Positions 8,617 to 17,891 of a DNA stretch of 64,000 bases are shown piece by piece. The DNA lies in NCBI RefSeq assembly GCF_013282095.1, contig NZ_BLTJ01000003.1, forward strand, positions 1 through 64,000. Reading direction: 5' to 3'. Both the position numbers and the translations under genes were made by a program. A model generated the notes under the pieces. The model worked only from the letters and a program-made list of their open reading frames with translations. It was not told the DNA's origin and ran no database searches. The first letter of the stretch is position 1, and each line of letters opens with the position of its first letter. The stretch comes from Enterocloster alcoholdehydrogenati (GTDB lineage: Bacteria > Bacillota > Clostridia > Lachnospirales > Lachnospiraceae).

Positions 8617-8755
8617 ACAAATAATCCTCCTTCATGAAAGCGTAAGGCACGCTTTTTATTTTTGGGCGGGGAGGTTTCCTTCGCCCGGATTGCTAAAATT
8701 GTAGCACATTTGCTATCCGGTAACAACTGGAAAATGTGTCCGGCAGCCTGCGGTA

Positions 8756-8784
8756 TTGACATTTTTCCTTCATAATGCTATAAA
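8756..8784 (+). promoter_or_regulatory. Sigma-A-type promoter of the peptide importer operon
   Basis: TTGACA (8756-8761), 17-bp spacer, TATAAA (8779-8784), about 65 bases before the start codon at 8853. It lies between the divergent DUF969 gene and the importer. Confidence 0.78.
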
Positions 8785-8852
8785 TAAAGCCATACCATAA
8801 CCATACTAAATTACTATGAATAGTGTGCAAACATGAGACCCAGGAGGATATT

Positions 8853-10523
8853 ATGAAAAAATATAGGAAAACAGCAGGAAAATGTCTTGCAGCAATCCTG
8901 TCTGCCGCCATGGCCCTGTCTCTTACAGCCTGTGCAGGGGGAGTAAAAGGAGGCGAGAGCGGTTCAGCAGCCAGCAGTTTAGGAAGCAGTGAAAGCGCCC
9001 TGGAAGGAACGACGGGAGAGAAGATTGTCAATATCGGCGTTACCAGCACGGTCAATACCTTAAATCCGCTGCTGATGGACGGCGTGGAGGTAAATAAATA
9101 CGCTACGGGCCTGATGTTCCTTCCTCTAATGGAATTAAATGCGGATATGGAGTTTGAGGGGATGCTGGCGGATTCCATTACCGCTGAGGATGAAAACCAT
9201 TTTCTGGTACACATTGACGATAAGGCGATGTGGTCTGACGGTCAGCCGGTAACGGCGGATGATGTGGTATACACGGCCCTGCGCCTTTGCAGCCCGGCCA
9301 TTGCCAATACGGCTATGATGTACTATGTATTTGAAGGCGTAGGCGATGACGGCTTTGTGGAGCCGGGAGCGGATCATATTGACGGAATTACAAAGGTAGA
9401 TGACAAGACCGTCCGCTTTGCAACCAAGGAGCCTATGTCGCTGATCACCTTCCAGAATTCTTACGTCCGGTATCTGATGCCTCTTCCAAAGCATATCATC
9501 GGAGATATCCCGGAGGATCAGCTGGCTTCCAATCAGTGGTTTTCACACCCCGATGTGGTAAGCGGCCCCTACCGCATGACTTCCTATGATAAGGATCATT
9601 ATGTATCCTATGAGGCAAATGAGGCATACTGGAAGGGAGCGCCGAAGATTCCGAAGCTGAATATCCGCATTGTGGGGGGCAGTCAGCTTTACGCAGGCCT
9701 TCAGTCCGACGAGATCGACATTACCCACAATACCATGAGCGCCATTCCTCTGGAGGATTATGAAAGCATACAGGCTCTGGATACGGTAGAGACGAGCTTC
9801 GGAGATCCCATCACCAATCAGTCTGTATTTATCAATACAAAAAATGTACCGGATTCCAAGCTGCGTCAGGCTCTTTTATATGCCATTGACCGGAATCAGA
9901 TCTTAGAGCAGCTTTTAAAAGGCAACGGCGAGATCGTGGACGGCTTTTTATCAAGTGCAGGTCCTTACTATGACCCTTCTGTCATTCCGGTTTCTTATGA
10001 CCTGGAAAAGGCAAAGGCTCTGCTTGCTGAGAGCAGCTGGGATCCTTCCAGGACACTGCGTTTTTATGTTGACTCCGGTGACAGCACCTTTGTAAACGCA
10101 GCTTCCGTGATAGCGGCTCAGTGGTCTGCTCTGGGAGTCAGGACGGAGATCCGCACCATGGATATCAATACTCTTATGAGCACCGCAGGAAGCGGCGACT
10201 TCGATATCATGGCAGTGCAGTACACCTATCCGCCGGTAGATCCCTATGTGGATATAGCCTGGCTTTTAGGCGGGGACGGCAGCTGGACCGGCTATGAAAA
10301 TGATGAGGTAAATGAGGCCCTCTCAAAGATCGCCACCTTAAGTGATACGGAAGAATTAAAGAAGCAGTACGGTATTATTGACCGCCGGATGCAGGAGGAT
10401 GTTCCCATGTTTTCTGCCTATGTGATCCGCACCATGGCGGCTAAGAATAAGCGTCTTACAGGAGCAGTACCCAGTGTTTACGGATTTTTGAATCATGTGC
10501 AGGACTGGGATATCACAGGCTGA
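8853..10523 (+). CDS. Peptide ABC transporter, substrate-binding lipoprotein (SBP family 5)
   Basis: A 556-residue extracytoplasmic binding protein of the oligopeptide/dipeptide/nickel family. A signal peptide with lipobox LTAC puts the lipid anchor on Cys27; a Ser/Gly/Glu linker follows. The family core is clear: DDKAMWSDGQPVTADDVVYT and, later, KLRQALLYAIDRNQI and the C-terminal MQEDVPMFSAY. The ATG at 8853 has AGGAGG six bases upstream; an earlier in-frame ATG at 8823 is rejected because it would place charged residues ahead of the signal peptide. First gene of an operon with two ATPases and two permeases. Substrate is probably a short peptide; pyroglutamyl peptides are suggested only by the divergent pcp gene. 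Confidence 0.93.
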   Translation: MKKYRKTAGKCLAAILSAAMALSLTACAGGVKGGESGSAASSLGSSESALEGTTGEKIVNIGVTSTVNTLNPLLMDGVEVNKYATGLMFLPLMELNADMEFEGMLADSITAEDENHFLVHIDDKAMWSDGQPVTADDVVYTALRLCSPAIANTAMMYYVFEGVGDDGFVEPGADHIDGITKVDDKTVRFATKEPMSLITFQNSYVRYLMPLPKHIIGDIPEDQLASNQWFSHPDVVSGPYRMTSYDKDHYVSYEANEAYWKGAPKIPKLNIRIVGGSQLYAGLQSDEIDITHNTMSAIPLEDYESIQALDTVETSFGDPITNQSVFINTKNVPDSKLRQALLYAIDRNQILEQLLKGNGEIVDGFLSSAGPYYDPSVIPVSYDLEKAKALLAESSWDPSRTLRFYVDSGDSTFVNAASVIAAQWSALGVRTEIRTMDINTLMSTAGSGDFDIMAVQYTYPPVDPYVDIAWLLGGDGSWTGYENDEVNEALSKIATLSDTEELKKQYGIIDRRMQEDVPMFSAYVIRTMAAKNKRLTGAVPSVYGFLNHVQDWDITG

Positions 10524-10541
10524 AACATACATTGTTACCCG

Positions 10542-10572
10542 TTCCCCGGCAAATGATCTGTTTGCCGGGGAA
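10542..10572 (+). other. Intercistronic hairpin after the binding-protein gene
   Basis: TTCCCCGGCAAA pairs perfectly with TTTGCCGGGGAA around an eight-base loop. There is no T-run, so it is more likely an mRNA-stabilising or processing hairpin than a full terminator. Such hairpins commonly keep binding-protein mRNA more abundant than that for the membrane subunits. Confidence 0.75.
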
Positions 10573-10602
10573 TTGCAGTTTACAGGAAAAAAGGAGATAT
10601 AA

Positions 10603-11607
10603 ATGTCATATATTTTGGAAGTGCGCGGCCTGCAGGTGGCCTTTACAGGAGAACGGGGAGAGACCGTTGGCACGGATCATGTCGATTTTCATGTGGATTC
10701 GGGAGAGACGGTCTGTCTGGTAGGCGAGTCTGGCTGCGGAAAAAGTGTTACTTCCCTGGCGGTCATGGGCCTTTTGGGCCGCGGCGGCTATGCAGCGGAG
10801 GGAGAGATCCTTTTTAAAGGAAGAGATCTTCTGAAAATGAAACGGAAGGAGCTTGACGCCATCCGGGGAAAGGAACTGGCAATGATCTTTCAGGATCCTT
10901 TAAGTTCTTTAAATCCTGTCCTTACCATTGGACTGCAGCTGATGGAGGGGATAAAGTCACATATGGACCTGGATAAAGAGAGCCGCAGGCAGAGGGCCGC
11001 AGCTCTCTTAAAAAAGGCCGGTATCCGGGATGCAGAGGCGGTGATGAAGAAATATCCCCATCAGATTTCCGGCGGAATGCGCCAAAGGGTAATGATTGCC
11101 ATGGCCTTATCCTGTGAGCCGGCCCTTCTGATTGCGGATGAGCCTACTACGGCCCTGGACGTGACCATTCAGGCCCAGATCATGAGCCTGCTGAAGGAAC
11201 TGAAAAAAGATCTGAATATGGCGCTGCTTTTGATTACCCATGACATGGGACTGGTGGCCCAGATGGCGGATCGGGTAATGGTGATGTACGCGGGCCAGAT
11301 CATAGAGGAGGGGACGGTATTTGAAATTTTCGATCATCCCTCTCATCCTTATACAAAGGCCCTGCTGGCTGCGGTGCCTTCCCTGAAACAGGATCCGGAT
11401 CGGGTTTTGCCTGCTATCGAGGGAACGGTTCCTGAGGAGTACGGCCGTATCACTGGCTGCCGTTTTGCAGATCGGTGTCCTTACAGGCAAAAACTGTGCG
11501 GTCAGGCCCAGGTTTTAAATAACATCTTGACGGCAGACGATAATAAGACTTCCCATCGGGTACGCTGCCGCCGTGCAGAGGAGGTAGAGCAGGATGGCAG
11601 AGTATAG
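10603..11607 (+). CDS. Peptide ABC transporter ATP-binding protein (DppD/OppD type)
   Basis: A 334-residue ATPase. Walker A GESGCGKS is at 41-48, the signature ISGGMRQR and Walker [13 protein letters not shown] follow, and the switch histidine is in LLITHDMG. The C-terminal extension with the Cys pattern [10 protein letters not shown] is typical of oligo/dipeptide importers. ATG with AAGGAGATATAA just upstream. Its last codons overlap the next ATPase gene by 14 bases. It forms a heterodimer with the next protein to energise uptake at the membrane. Confidence 0.95.
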   Translation: MSYILEVRGLQVAFTGERGETVGTDHVDFHVDSGETVCLVGESGCGKSVTSLAVMGLLGRGGYAAEGEILFKGRDLLKMKRKELDAIRGKELAMIFQDPLSSLNPVLTIGLQLMEGIKSHMDLDKESRRQRAAALLKKAGIRDAEAVMKKYPHQISGGMRQRVMIAMALSCEPALLIADEPTTALDVTIQAQIMSLLKELKKDLNMALLLITHDMGLVAQMADRVMVMYAGQIIEEGTVFEIFDHPSHPYTKALLAAVPSLKQDPDRVLPAIEGTVPEEYGRITGCRFADRCPYRQKLCGQAQVLNNILTADDNKTSHRVRCRRAEEVEQDGRV

Positions 11608-12652
11608 CATGGAAAAACGCGTCAGTCCGGCAGAGGCTGGTAAGAGCGATCGTAAGCTTCCGCTGCTGCGCATTGAGAACCTGAAAAAATATTATCCTCA
11701 GAACACCCCCATTTTTGGCCGTCCCACATCCTTTGTCCGGGCGGTAGACGACGTTTCGCTGGAACTGTATCCGGGGGAGACTCTGGGCCTGGTAGGCGAG
11801 TCGGGCTGTGGGAAATCCACGCTGGGCCGCCAGATCGCGGGCCTGGAGCAGCCGGATTCCGGCCGGATCTGGTATAGGGGAGAGGAACTGACTGCAAAAA
11901 GGGGGAAAGCCTTTGCTTCCGTCCGGACAGAAATCCAGATGGTATTTCAGGACTCCTATTCCTCCTTAAATCCAAGAAAGCAGATTTTCCAGATCCTATC
12001 CGAGCCTATGCTTTATCATAACCTGGCGGATCGGGGGAATGTTCACAAAAAGGCAGATAGGCTGATGGAACTGGTGGGGCTGCCTGTGAATGCCCTGGAT
12101 CGCTACCCCCATGAGTTCTCCGGCGGGCAGCGCCAGAGGATCGGCATTGCCAGAGCCCTATCCCTGGATCCAAAGCTTCTTATCTGTGACGAACCGGTCA
12201 GCGCTTTGGATGTGTCCATTCAGGCCCAGATCCTGAATCTGCTGAAACGTCTGCAAAAGGATCTGGATCTTACCTGCATTTTCATAGGACACGGTTTGGG
12301 CGCCGTGAATTATGTCAGCCAGCGTATTGCTGTGATGTATATGGGAAAACTGGTAGAGACGGCGGAGCGAAAAGAACTGTTTGAGCATCCGGTTCACCCT
12401 TATACGAGAACCCTGCTCCAGGCAGTACCTGAGCCGGATCCGAGAAAACGGGATGACTCCTGGGGGAACCTTGGGGAGGGAGAGGCCCATGAAAACACAA
12501 CGGCAAACTGTGCCTGTCCCTTCTTTGACCGCTGCTTAAAGAGAGAAGAAGAGTGTGGGAAGAGGAACTATCCCCTGCTTCCCGTCCGCCCTGGAAGCAC
12601 CCATCTGGCCGCCTGCGGCCCCGCTGTTTTGGAGGTGGAAAAGAACAAATGA
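11594..12652 (+). CDS. Peptide ABC transporter ATP-binding protein (DppF/OppF type)
   Basis: A 352-residue partner ATPase. Walker A GESGCGKS, signature [15 protein letters not shown] and Walker [13 protein letters not shown] are all present. The usual TH of the switch motif reads FIGHGLGAV here, with Gly in place of Thr but the His kept. The C-terminal CPFFDRC motif matches the oligopeptide-importer subfamily. The ATG lies inside the end of the preceding ATPase gene behind GGAGGTAGAGCAGG, and the gene ends in a four-base ATGA overlap with the permease. Confidence 0.95.
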   Translation: MAEYSMEKRVSPAEAGKSDRKLPLLRIENLKKYYPQNTPIFGRPTSFVRAVDDVSLELYPGETLGLVGESGCGKSTLGRQIAGLEQPDSGRIWYRGEELTAKRGKAFASVRTEIQMVFQDSYSSLNPRKQIFQILSEPMLYHNLADRGNVHKKADRLMELVGLPVNALDRYPHEFSGGQRQRIGIARALSLDPKLLICDEPVSALDVSIQAQILNLLKRLQKDLDLTCIFIGHGLGAVNYVSQRIAVMYMGKLVETAERKELFEHPVHPYTRTLLQAVPEPDPRKRDDSWGNLGEGEAHENTTANCACPFFDRCLKREEECGKRNYPLLPVRPGSTHLAACGPAVLEVEKNK

Positions 12653-13596
12653 AAAAATATATTATAAAAAGGCTTCTGATTGCCATACCGACCCTGATCG
12701 GGATTACCCTGATCGACTATGCCATCATGTGTTTTGCAGGAAATCCGCTGGAGATGCTTCAGGGCGCCCGTATTTCCCAGGAGGCCGTGGCCGCCAGAGA
12801 GGCTGCTCTTGGTCTGGATCAGCCCTTTTACATTCAGTATTTTATGTGGCTGGGACAGCTTCTGCATGGAAACCTGGGGATCTCCATCAAAACATATGAA
12901 CCTGTCAGCCAGATGATTGCAAGCCGTTTAGGGCCAACGCTGCTTTTAATGGGGGTATCGCTGCTTGTTAGCCTGCTTATCAGCATCCCTGCGGGCATCT
13001 ACAGCGCTGTGCGTCAGTATTCAAAAGGCGATTATGCAGTGGTGACGGCTTCTTTTGTCAGCAGCAGTATTCCGGGATTTTTCCTTTCACTGATTTTGGT
13101 GTATATCTTTAACATTCGCTTAAAGCTGCTTCCGTCCAGCGGTATGACGACCCTTGGCGGCCAGGGCGGAATCGGTGATCTGGCGGCCCATATGGTACTG
13201 CCGGTCACGGTTCTGGCTGTTTCCATGGCAGGAACCAACATCCGCTATATCCGCAGTTCCATGTTGGAGATCCTACAGCAGGACTATCTGCGCACGGCCA
13301 GGGCGAAGGGAATTGGAGAGCGCCTGGTGGTAGGCCGCCATGCCTTAAGAAACGGGCTTATTCCCATTATAACTGTAATCGGTATGCAGATCCCCCTGCT
13401 TTTTGGCGGCGCAGTGATTGTGGAACAGCTGTTTTCCTGGCCCGGCCTGGGCCTTATGACTATGAGCGCCATATTATCCAGGGATTATCCGGTGATCATG
13501 GGCGTTTGCCTGCTGGCGGCTGTGGTAGTTCTGGCTGCCAATCTGGTGACGGACATCCTGTACGCGCTGGCAGATCCCTCCATTCAGTATGACTAG
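12649..13596 (+). CDS. Peptide ABC transporter permease (DppB/OppB type)
   Basis: A 315-residue permease with six membrane segments. It begins [19 protein letters not shown], the usual start of the DppB family. The EAA-type coupling loop reads LEILQQDYLRTARAKG, and the QIPLLFGGAVIVEQLFSWPG stretch is diagnostic. The start at 12649 overlaps the ATPase stop as ATGA; an in-frame ATG 96 bases earlier would add a non-family leader and is rejected. Confidence 0.94.
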   Translation: MKKYIIKRLLIAIPTLIGITLIDYAIMCFAGNPLEMLQGARISQEAVAAREAALGLDQPFYIQYFMWLGQLLHGNLGISIKTYEPVSQMIASRLGPTLLLMGVSLLVSLLISIPAGIYSAVRQYSKGDYAVVTASFVSSSIPGFFLSLILVYIFNIRLKLLPSSGMTTLGGQGGIGDLAAHMVLPVTVLAVSMAGTNIRYIRSSMLEILQQDYLRTARAKGIGERLVVGRHALRNGLIPIITVIGMQIPLLFGGAVIVEQLFSWPGLGLMTMSAILSRDYPVIMGVCLLAAVVVLAANLVTDILYALADPSIQYD

Positions 13597-13610
13597 CAAA
13601 GGAAAGTAAA

Positions 13611-14525
13611 ATGACAAAGCAAATGAAAAAGGATCCTTTAGATAAGAAAGAACCCGAAAATACCCTTTTGGTCCACGAGACCTACGGCAAAGCCGTCTGG
13701 CGAAGGTTCTGCCGCCATCGCCTGGCTCTTATAAGCCTTGCGGCACTGGGAATCATCTGCGGGGCAGCGGTTTTTGCCCCTGTGATCGCTCCCTATGATC
13801 CCGAAGCCATCGCAGGGCCTTTTGGGGCGGCTCCCAGCCGGGAGTTTCTGTTAGGGACGGATCAGATTGGCCGGGATATGGCAAGCCGCCTTCTTTATGC
13901 TACCCGCACCTCGCTTATGGCGGGGGTTCTGGCTACTCTGATTGCTACGGCTATAGGCGTATTTCTGGGGCTGGCGGCCGGATATTTTGGGGGAGTGACG
14001 GACATTCTCATTATGCGTTTTACGGACATGGTCATGTCCTTCCCCTATATTCTTTTAGTGCTGGTAGCGGCGGCCATCTTTAAGCCGGGGTTGTGGAGCA
14101 TTATCCTGATCCTGGGATTTTTAGACTGGCCCGGCATTGCAAGGCTGGTGCGGGGAAATGTTTTGAGCCTGAGGGAGACGAACTTTGTGAAGAGCAGTAT
14201 GGCTGCGGGTATGCCTGCCCGCCATATCCTTTTCTCTGAGATCCTGCCTAATACAATGGCTCCGGTTTTAGTTTATGCTACTTCGGTTATGGCCCTTACC
14301 ATGTTGGATGAGGCGGCTTTGAGCTTTCTGGGAATGGGTGTTCAGCCTCCGGCGGCCAGCCTGGGAAATATGCTCAACAGCGCCCAGTCCATTACGGTTC
14401 TCACAAAACAGCCCTGGCTGTGGATCCCGCCGGGGCTTGTGATCATTTTGGTGGTCACAGCGGTAAATTTTGTAGGAGACGCCTTAAGAGACGCCTTTGA
14501 CCCTCTGTCTGTAATTAAAATGTGA
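13611..14525 (+). CDS. Peptide ABC transporter permease (DppC/OppC type)
   Basis: A 304-residue permease. After a hydrophilic N-terminus comes the OppC N-terminal membrane segment (FCRHRLALISLAALGI) and then FLLGTDQIGRDMASRLLYA, typical of the DppC family. The coupling loop is LRETNFVKSSMAAGMPARHI. It closes the importer operon. No clear terminator is seen in the AT-rich stretch that follows. Confidence 0.94.
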   Translation: MTKQMKKDPLDKKEPENTLLVHETYGKAVWRRFCRHRLALISLAALGIICGAAVFAPVIAPYDPEAIAGPFGAAPSREFLLGTDQIGRDMASRLLYATRTSLMAGVLATLIATAIGVFLGLAAGYFGGVTDILIMRFTDMVMSFPYILLVLVAAAIFKPGLWSIILILGFLDWPGIARLVRGNVLSLRETNFVKSSMAAGMPARHILFSEILPNTMAPVLVYATSVMALTMLDEAALSFLGMGVQPPAASLGNMLNSAQSITVLTKQPWLWIPPGLVIILVVTAVNFVGDALRDAFDPLSVIKM

Positions 14526-14872
14526 CAGAGGGGGGACGAGATCAGGGAAAAGTCTAAAAAAATTTGTATAAGATTCAAAACAGAAAGTGTTAAAAAATTG
14601 ACAAATTAAAAAAATGTAAAGGCAAAACAGACAAAAACAGACGGGATTGTCACTGGTAAAAATAAGAAAATTCCTAAATGCCATTGATAAATATACCTGT
14701 ATGGGTTATAATTCACTCATATTGTACAAATTCCGGGAGTACGAGGGCAAAAAAACTGTGTCCGATATGGAAAAAACAACCAGCAGAATTTGTGCAAAAT
14801 GACAGGCGGTGTACAAATATGGAATCTGCGGCTAAAAACAGAAGCGGCAGGTCTCACAGGAGGATCACGGTT
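14526..14872 (+). other. Intergenic region carrying the ATP synthase promoter and leader
   Basis: About 350 AT-rich bases between the peptide importer and atpZ. Apart from the promoter at 14684-14712, a second TTGACA at 14598 has no convincing -10 partner. The leader from the likely start site (near 14719) to atpZ is about 150 bases; no riboswitch class was recognised in it. Confidence 0.6.
14684..14712 (+). promoter_or_regulatory. Promoter of the ATP synthase operon
   Basis: TTGATA (14684-14689), 17-bp spacer, TATAAT (14707-14712). It is the best sigma-A-like match upstream of the atp genes. Confidence 0.75.
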
Positions 14873-15136
14873 ATGAAAGGATGGGCACACACATTAGGCT
14901 CCCTGTCTATGTTCACCCAGCTGGGGCTGTCTTTAGCGGCGCCTCTTCTGCTTTGCGTTCTTCTATGCAGCTGGCTTATCAGCCGTTTTGCCCTGGGGAC
15001 ATGGGTCTATATACCTGGCTTTTTCTTTGGCCTGGGCGGCTCAGGGGCTACGGCCTGGAGGGTTTACCAGGATATTATGAAAAAGCAGACAAAGAGGAAA
15101 AAGACCAGCGGCCGGGCGTTTAATGAGCATTTTTAA
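14873..15136 (+). CDS. atpZ: AtpZ/AtpI-type small membrane protein
   Basis: An 87-residue protein with two membrane segments (about 11-34 and 40-58) and a basic cytoplasmic tail (KKQTKRKKTSGR). Size, topology and the GLGGSGATAWRVYQDI stretch after the second segment match the AtpZ (DUF-type AtpI-like) family encoded just ahead of F-type ATP synthase genes. The ATG at 14873 follows AGGAGG; the frame is open further upstream but without a ribosome site. Members are thought to assist c-ring assembly or, with AtpI, divalent cation uptake; which applies here cannot be told from sequence. Confidence 0.75.
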   Translation: MKGWAHTLGSLSMFTQLGLSLAAPLLLCVLLCSWLISRFALGTWVYIPGFFFGLGGSGATAWRVYQDIMKKQTKRKKTSGRAFNEHF

Positions 15137-15256
15137 AAACTGAAATAAAAAGTCCCTGTCTGTACCTGAAAACATGGGAGAAAGGAATGCTCCCGGAGAT
15201 TTTGCGCGCAGTGGTGCGGGCGCTTGCGTATACACAGGGTAAAAGGAGGAAAAATA

Positions 15257-15679
15257 ATGGCAGAAATTCAGCCGGCTGTCAAAAAGGAGACAGTTCATGT
15301 AGCAGGGATCACTCTGGCAGGAAGCTGTGTGATGTTTTTTTGCTTCTGGCTTCTTCACCGGTTCTATCCCGGGTCGGTTCCCTTTGATATGCGCGTCATT
15401 GTCAGCGGCCTTTTAGGAAGCGCAGTGGCGGTATCTAACTTCTTTTTTATGGGACTGACCGTTCAGAAGATCGTGTCCGGCGGGAGCGAGGATCAGGCGA
15501 TGAAGCATATGAAAGCCAGTTACCGGTTCCGCACGCTTACCCAGCTTCTGTGGGTGGTGCTTGCGGTAGCTCTTCCATTTCTGAATGGTGCGGCAGGGAT
15601 TATACCCCTGTTTTTCCCAAGCTTTGGCATTAAACTGCTGGGGATGCTGGGAATGATAAATGCTAAACCAAATTCATAG
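15257..15679 (+). CDS. atpI: ATP synthase subunit I (AtpI)
   Basis: A 140-residue protein with four membrane segments, in the position of AtpI between atpZ and atpB. The pattern GLLGSAVAVSNFFFMGLTVQ and a late FPSFGIKLLGM are in keeping with the family. It starts at ATG 15257 behind AAAGGAGG; an in-frame ATG at 15224 lacks a site. AtpI assists assembly of the c ring. Cotranscribed with the synthase genes. Confidence 0.82.
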   Translation: MAEIQPAVKKETVHVAGITLAGSCVMFFCFWLLHRFYPGSVPFDMRVIVSGLLGSAVAVSNFFFMGLTVQKIVSGGSEDQAMKHMKASYRFRTLTQLLWVVLAVALPFLNGAAGIIPLFFPSFGIKLLGMLGMINAKPNS

Positions 15680-15700
15680 AAAGGAGATGAAAGTGCAAGT

Positions 15701-16462
15701 ATGAACTTTGATATTTCAGGTGCGGCCATATATGTAAGGATACCTACAGGGATTCCCATTCTCGGCGATTTTATGATCACCGAGACCATGGTTATCAGCT
15801 GGCTGGTCATGATCCTGATTACGGGTTTTTGTATCTGGCTGACCAGAGATCTGAAGGTGGAAAATATTTCCAGGCGTCAGGCGGTAGCAGAGATGCTGGT
15901 GGAGCAGGCCACCAATCTGGTTCGCAACAATACCGGCGGTAAGAAGTTCGACTACCTGATCCCCTTTGTGGCAGCTTTTTTTACCACCAGCGCAGTATCC
16001 AACCTGATCAGCCTGACGGGTCTTAGAAGCCCCACGGCGGATCTTTCTACTGAGGCGGCCTGGGCGGTGGTAGTCTTTATTATGATCACAGCCAACAAGA
16101 TTAAGGCAAGCGGCCTTCTGGGATATATGAAGGGCTTTACCACGCCCATCCCGGTAATGACGCCGTTTAATATCCTGTCTGAGATCGCAACACCGATCAG
16201 CATGGCGTGCCGTCACTTTGGAAACATTCTTTCCGGCGTTGTTATCAACGGCCTGCTCTATGCGGCTCTGGCTGTGGCAAGTTCTGCCCTGCTTGGGTGG
16301 CTTCCCGGCGCGCTGGGAGAGATTCTGGGGAACATCCCTATTCTGGATGTAGGTATTCCCGCCATTCTGTCTGTATACTTTGACTGGTTTTCCGGCTTTA
16401 TGCAGGCATTCATATTCAGTATGCTGACCATTATGTACATTGCAAACGCGGCAGAAGGTTAA
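15701..16462 (+). CDS. atpB: ATP synthase subunit a
   Basis: A 253-residue stator subunit of the membrane Fo part, which forms the ion half-channels against the c ring. The essential arginine is in the fourth-helix motif ACRHFGNILSG, where most relatives have LRLFGN. Further landmarks are the TPFNILSEIATPIS stretch and YFDWFSGFMQAFIFSML near the end. ATG after AAAGGAGATGA. Confidence 0.95.
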   Translation: MNFDISGAAIYVRIPTGIPILGDFMITETMVISWLVMILITGFCIWLTRDLKVENISRRQAVAEMLVEQATNLVRNNTGGKKFDYLIPFVAAFFTTSAVSNLISLTGLRSPTADLSTEAAWAVVVFIMITANKIKASGLLGYMKGFTTPIPVMTPFNILSEIATPISMACRHFGNILSGVVINGLLYAALAVASSALLGWLPGALGEILGNIPILDVGIPAILSVYFDWFSGFMQAFIFSMLTIMYIANAAEG

Positions 16463-16792
<330 letters not shown>

Positions 16793-16834
16793 TGGAAAAG
16801 GGAACACCGGATTCCGCAGACAGGAGGTAGGAAA

Positions 16835-17341
16835 ATGAGAGAAGTACAGGAACTTGTAACCATTATGCCCTGGACCTTCATTGCCACGATCTGCAACTTA
16901 TTTCTCCAGTGCTGGCTGATCAAAAAGTTTTTATTTAAGCCGGTTCGGGAGATTATTGAAAAGCGCAGGGCTCTGGCAGACGCCCAGATCCAGGACGCCA
17001 AGAAGGCAAAGGAAGAGGCTGAGGCCATGAAGGCAGGATATGAGGCCGAGATGGCGAAGGCGAAGGAGACAGCCAGTGCCATCCTTCAGGATGCGCAGAA
17101 GGACGCTGCCGCCCGCAGCGAGGCTATGGTGCAGGAGGCTAAGGCTCAGGCAGCCGGTATCAAGGCCAGAGCAGAAGCCGATATCCTTCAGGAGAAGAAG
17201 AAGGCGGTCAACGAGATCAAGAATGAGATCGGAGGCATTGCCATGGATATCGCAGGAAAGGTGATCGAGCGCGAGATCAGCGAGGACGATCACAGGAAGC
17301 TGATAGACGAGTTTATTGAGAATGTAGGTGAGGCGTCATGA
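16835..17341 (+). CDS. atpF: ATP synthase subunit b
   Basis: A 168-residue stator stalk subunit: one N-terminal membrane helix (about 11-32) and a long Ala/Lys/Glu-rich coiled coil, ending in an acidic segment that binds the delta subunit. ATG after ACAGGAGG. Its stop overlaps the atpH start as ATGA. Confidence 0.94.
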   Translation: MREVQELVTIMPWTFIATICNLFLQCWLIKKFLFKPVREIIEKRRALADAQIQDAKKAKEEAEAMKAGYEAEMAKAKETASAILQDAQKDAAARSEAMVQEAKAQAAGIKARAEADILQEKKKAVNEIKNEIGGIAMDIAGKVIEREISEDDHRKLIDEFIENVGEAS

Positions 17342-17877
17342 CGAAAACTGCCAGACTCTATGGAGGCAGCCTTTATGACCTTGCTTCAGAAGAAAAGCTG
17401 ACAGAGGGAATACTTGAGCAGATGGAAATGGTTTGTTCCCTGTTTAGGGAAGAACCGTCCTATCTGCGGCTTCTGGCAGAGCCGTCCATCCCCAAGACAG
17501 AGCGCGTGGGACTTCTTGATGCCGCTTTTGAGGGAAAGATAGAGACCTATCTGCTGAATTTCCTGAAGCTTTTATGTGAAAATGGTATGCTCCGGGAGTT
17601 TTCGGGCTGCTGCCAGGAATTCAGGTCCAGATACAATGAGGATCACGGAATCGCCGAGGCGGCAGTCACCAGTGCAGTGCCTCTCACAGAGAAGCAGAAA
17701 GAGGCACTGAAAGCAAGACTGGAAAAGATTAGCAATAAGACCATTCAGCTGACCCTTAAGGTGGATCCCAGGGTTGTGGGAGGCATTAAGGCAGAGCTGG
17801 AGGGAAAGCAGCTTGACGGCACCCTGCAGGAGCGTCTGTCAGGACTGAGAAAGAAAGTTACGGAAATCATCGTATAA
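17338..17877 (+). CDS. atpH: ATP synthase subunit delta
   Basis: A 179-residue peripheral stator subunit linking b to the top of the F1 head. It shows the usual start [13 protein letters not shown] and the conserved C-terminal [21 protein letters not shown]. Overlaps atpF by four bases, so translation is coupled. Confidence 0.94.
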   Translation: MTKTARLYGGSLYDLASEEKLTEGILEQMEMVCSLFREEPSYLRLLAEPSIPKTERVGLLDAAFEGKIETYLLNFLKLLCENGMLREFSGCCQEFRSRYNEDHGIAEAAVTSAVPLTEKQKEALKARLEKISNKTIQLTLKVDPRVVGGIKAELEGKQLDGTLQERLSGLRKKVTEIIV

Positions 17878-17891
17878 AGGATGTGAATGGA

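Noticed and set aside
10542-10572. Hairpin after the peptide-binding protein as a terminator
   Set aside because: It lacks a T-run and the ATPase genes follow at once with no separate promoter, so a stabilising hairpin is more likely.
14598-14640. TTGACA upstream of the ATP synthase genes as main promoter
   Set aside because: No acceptable -10 box at 16-18 bp; the pair at 14684-14712 is much better.
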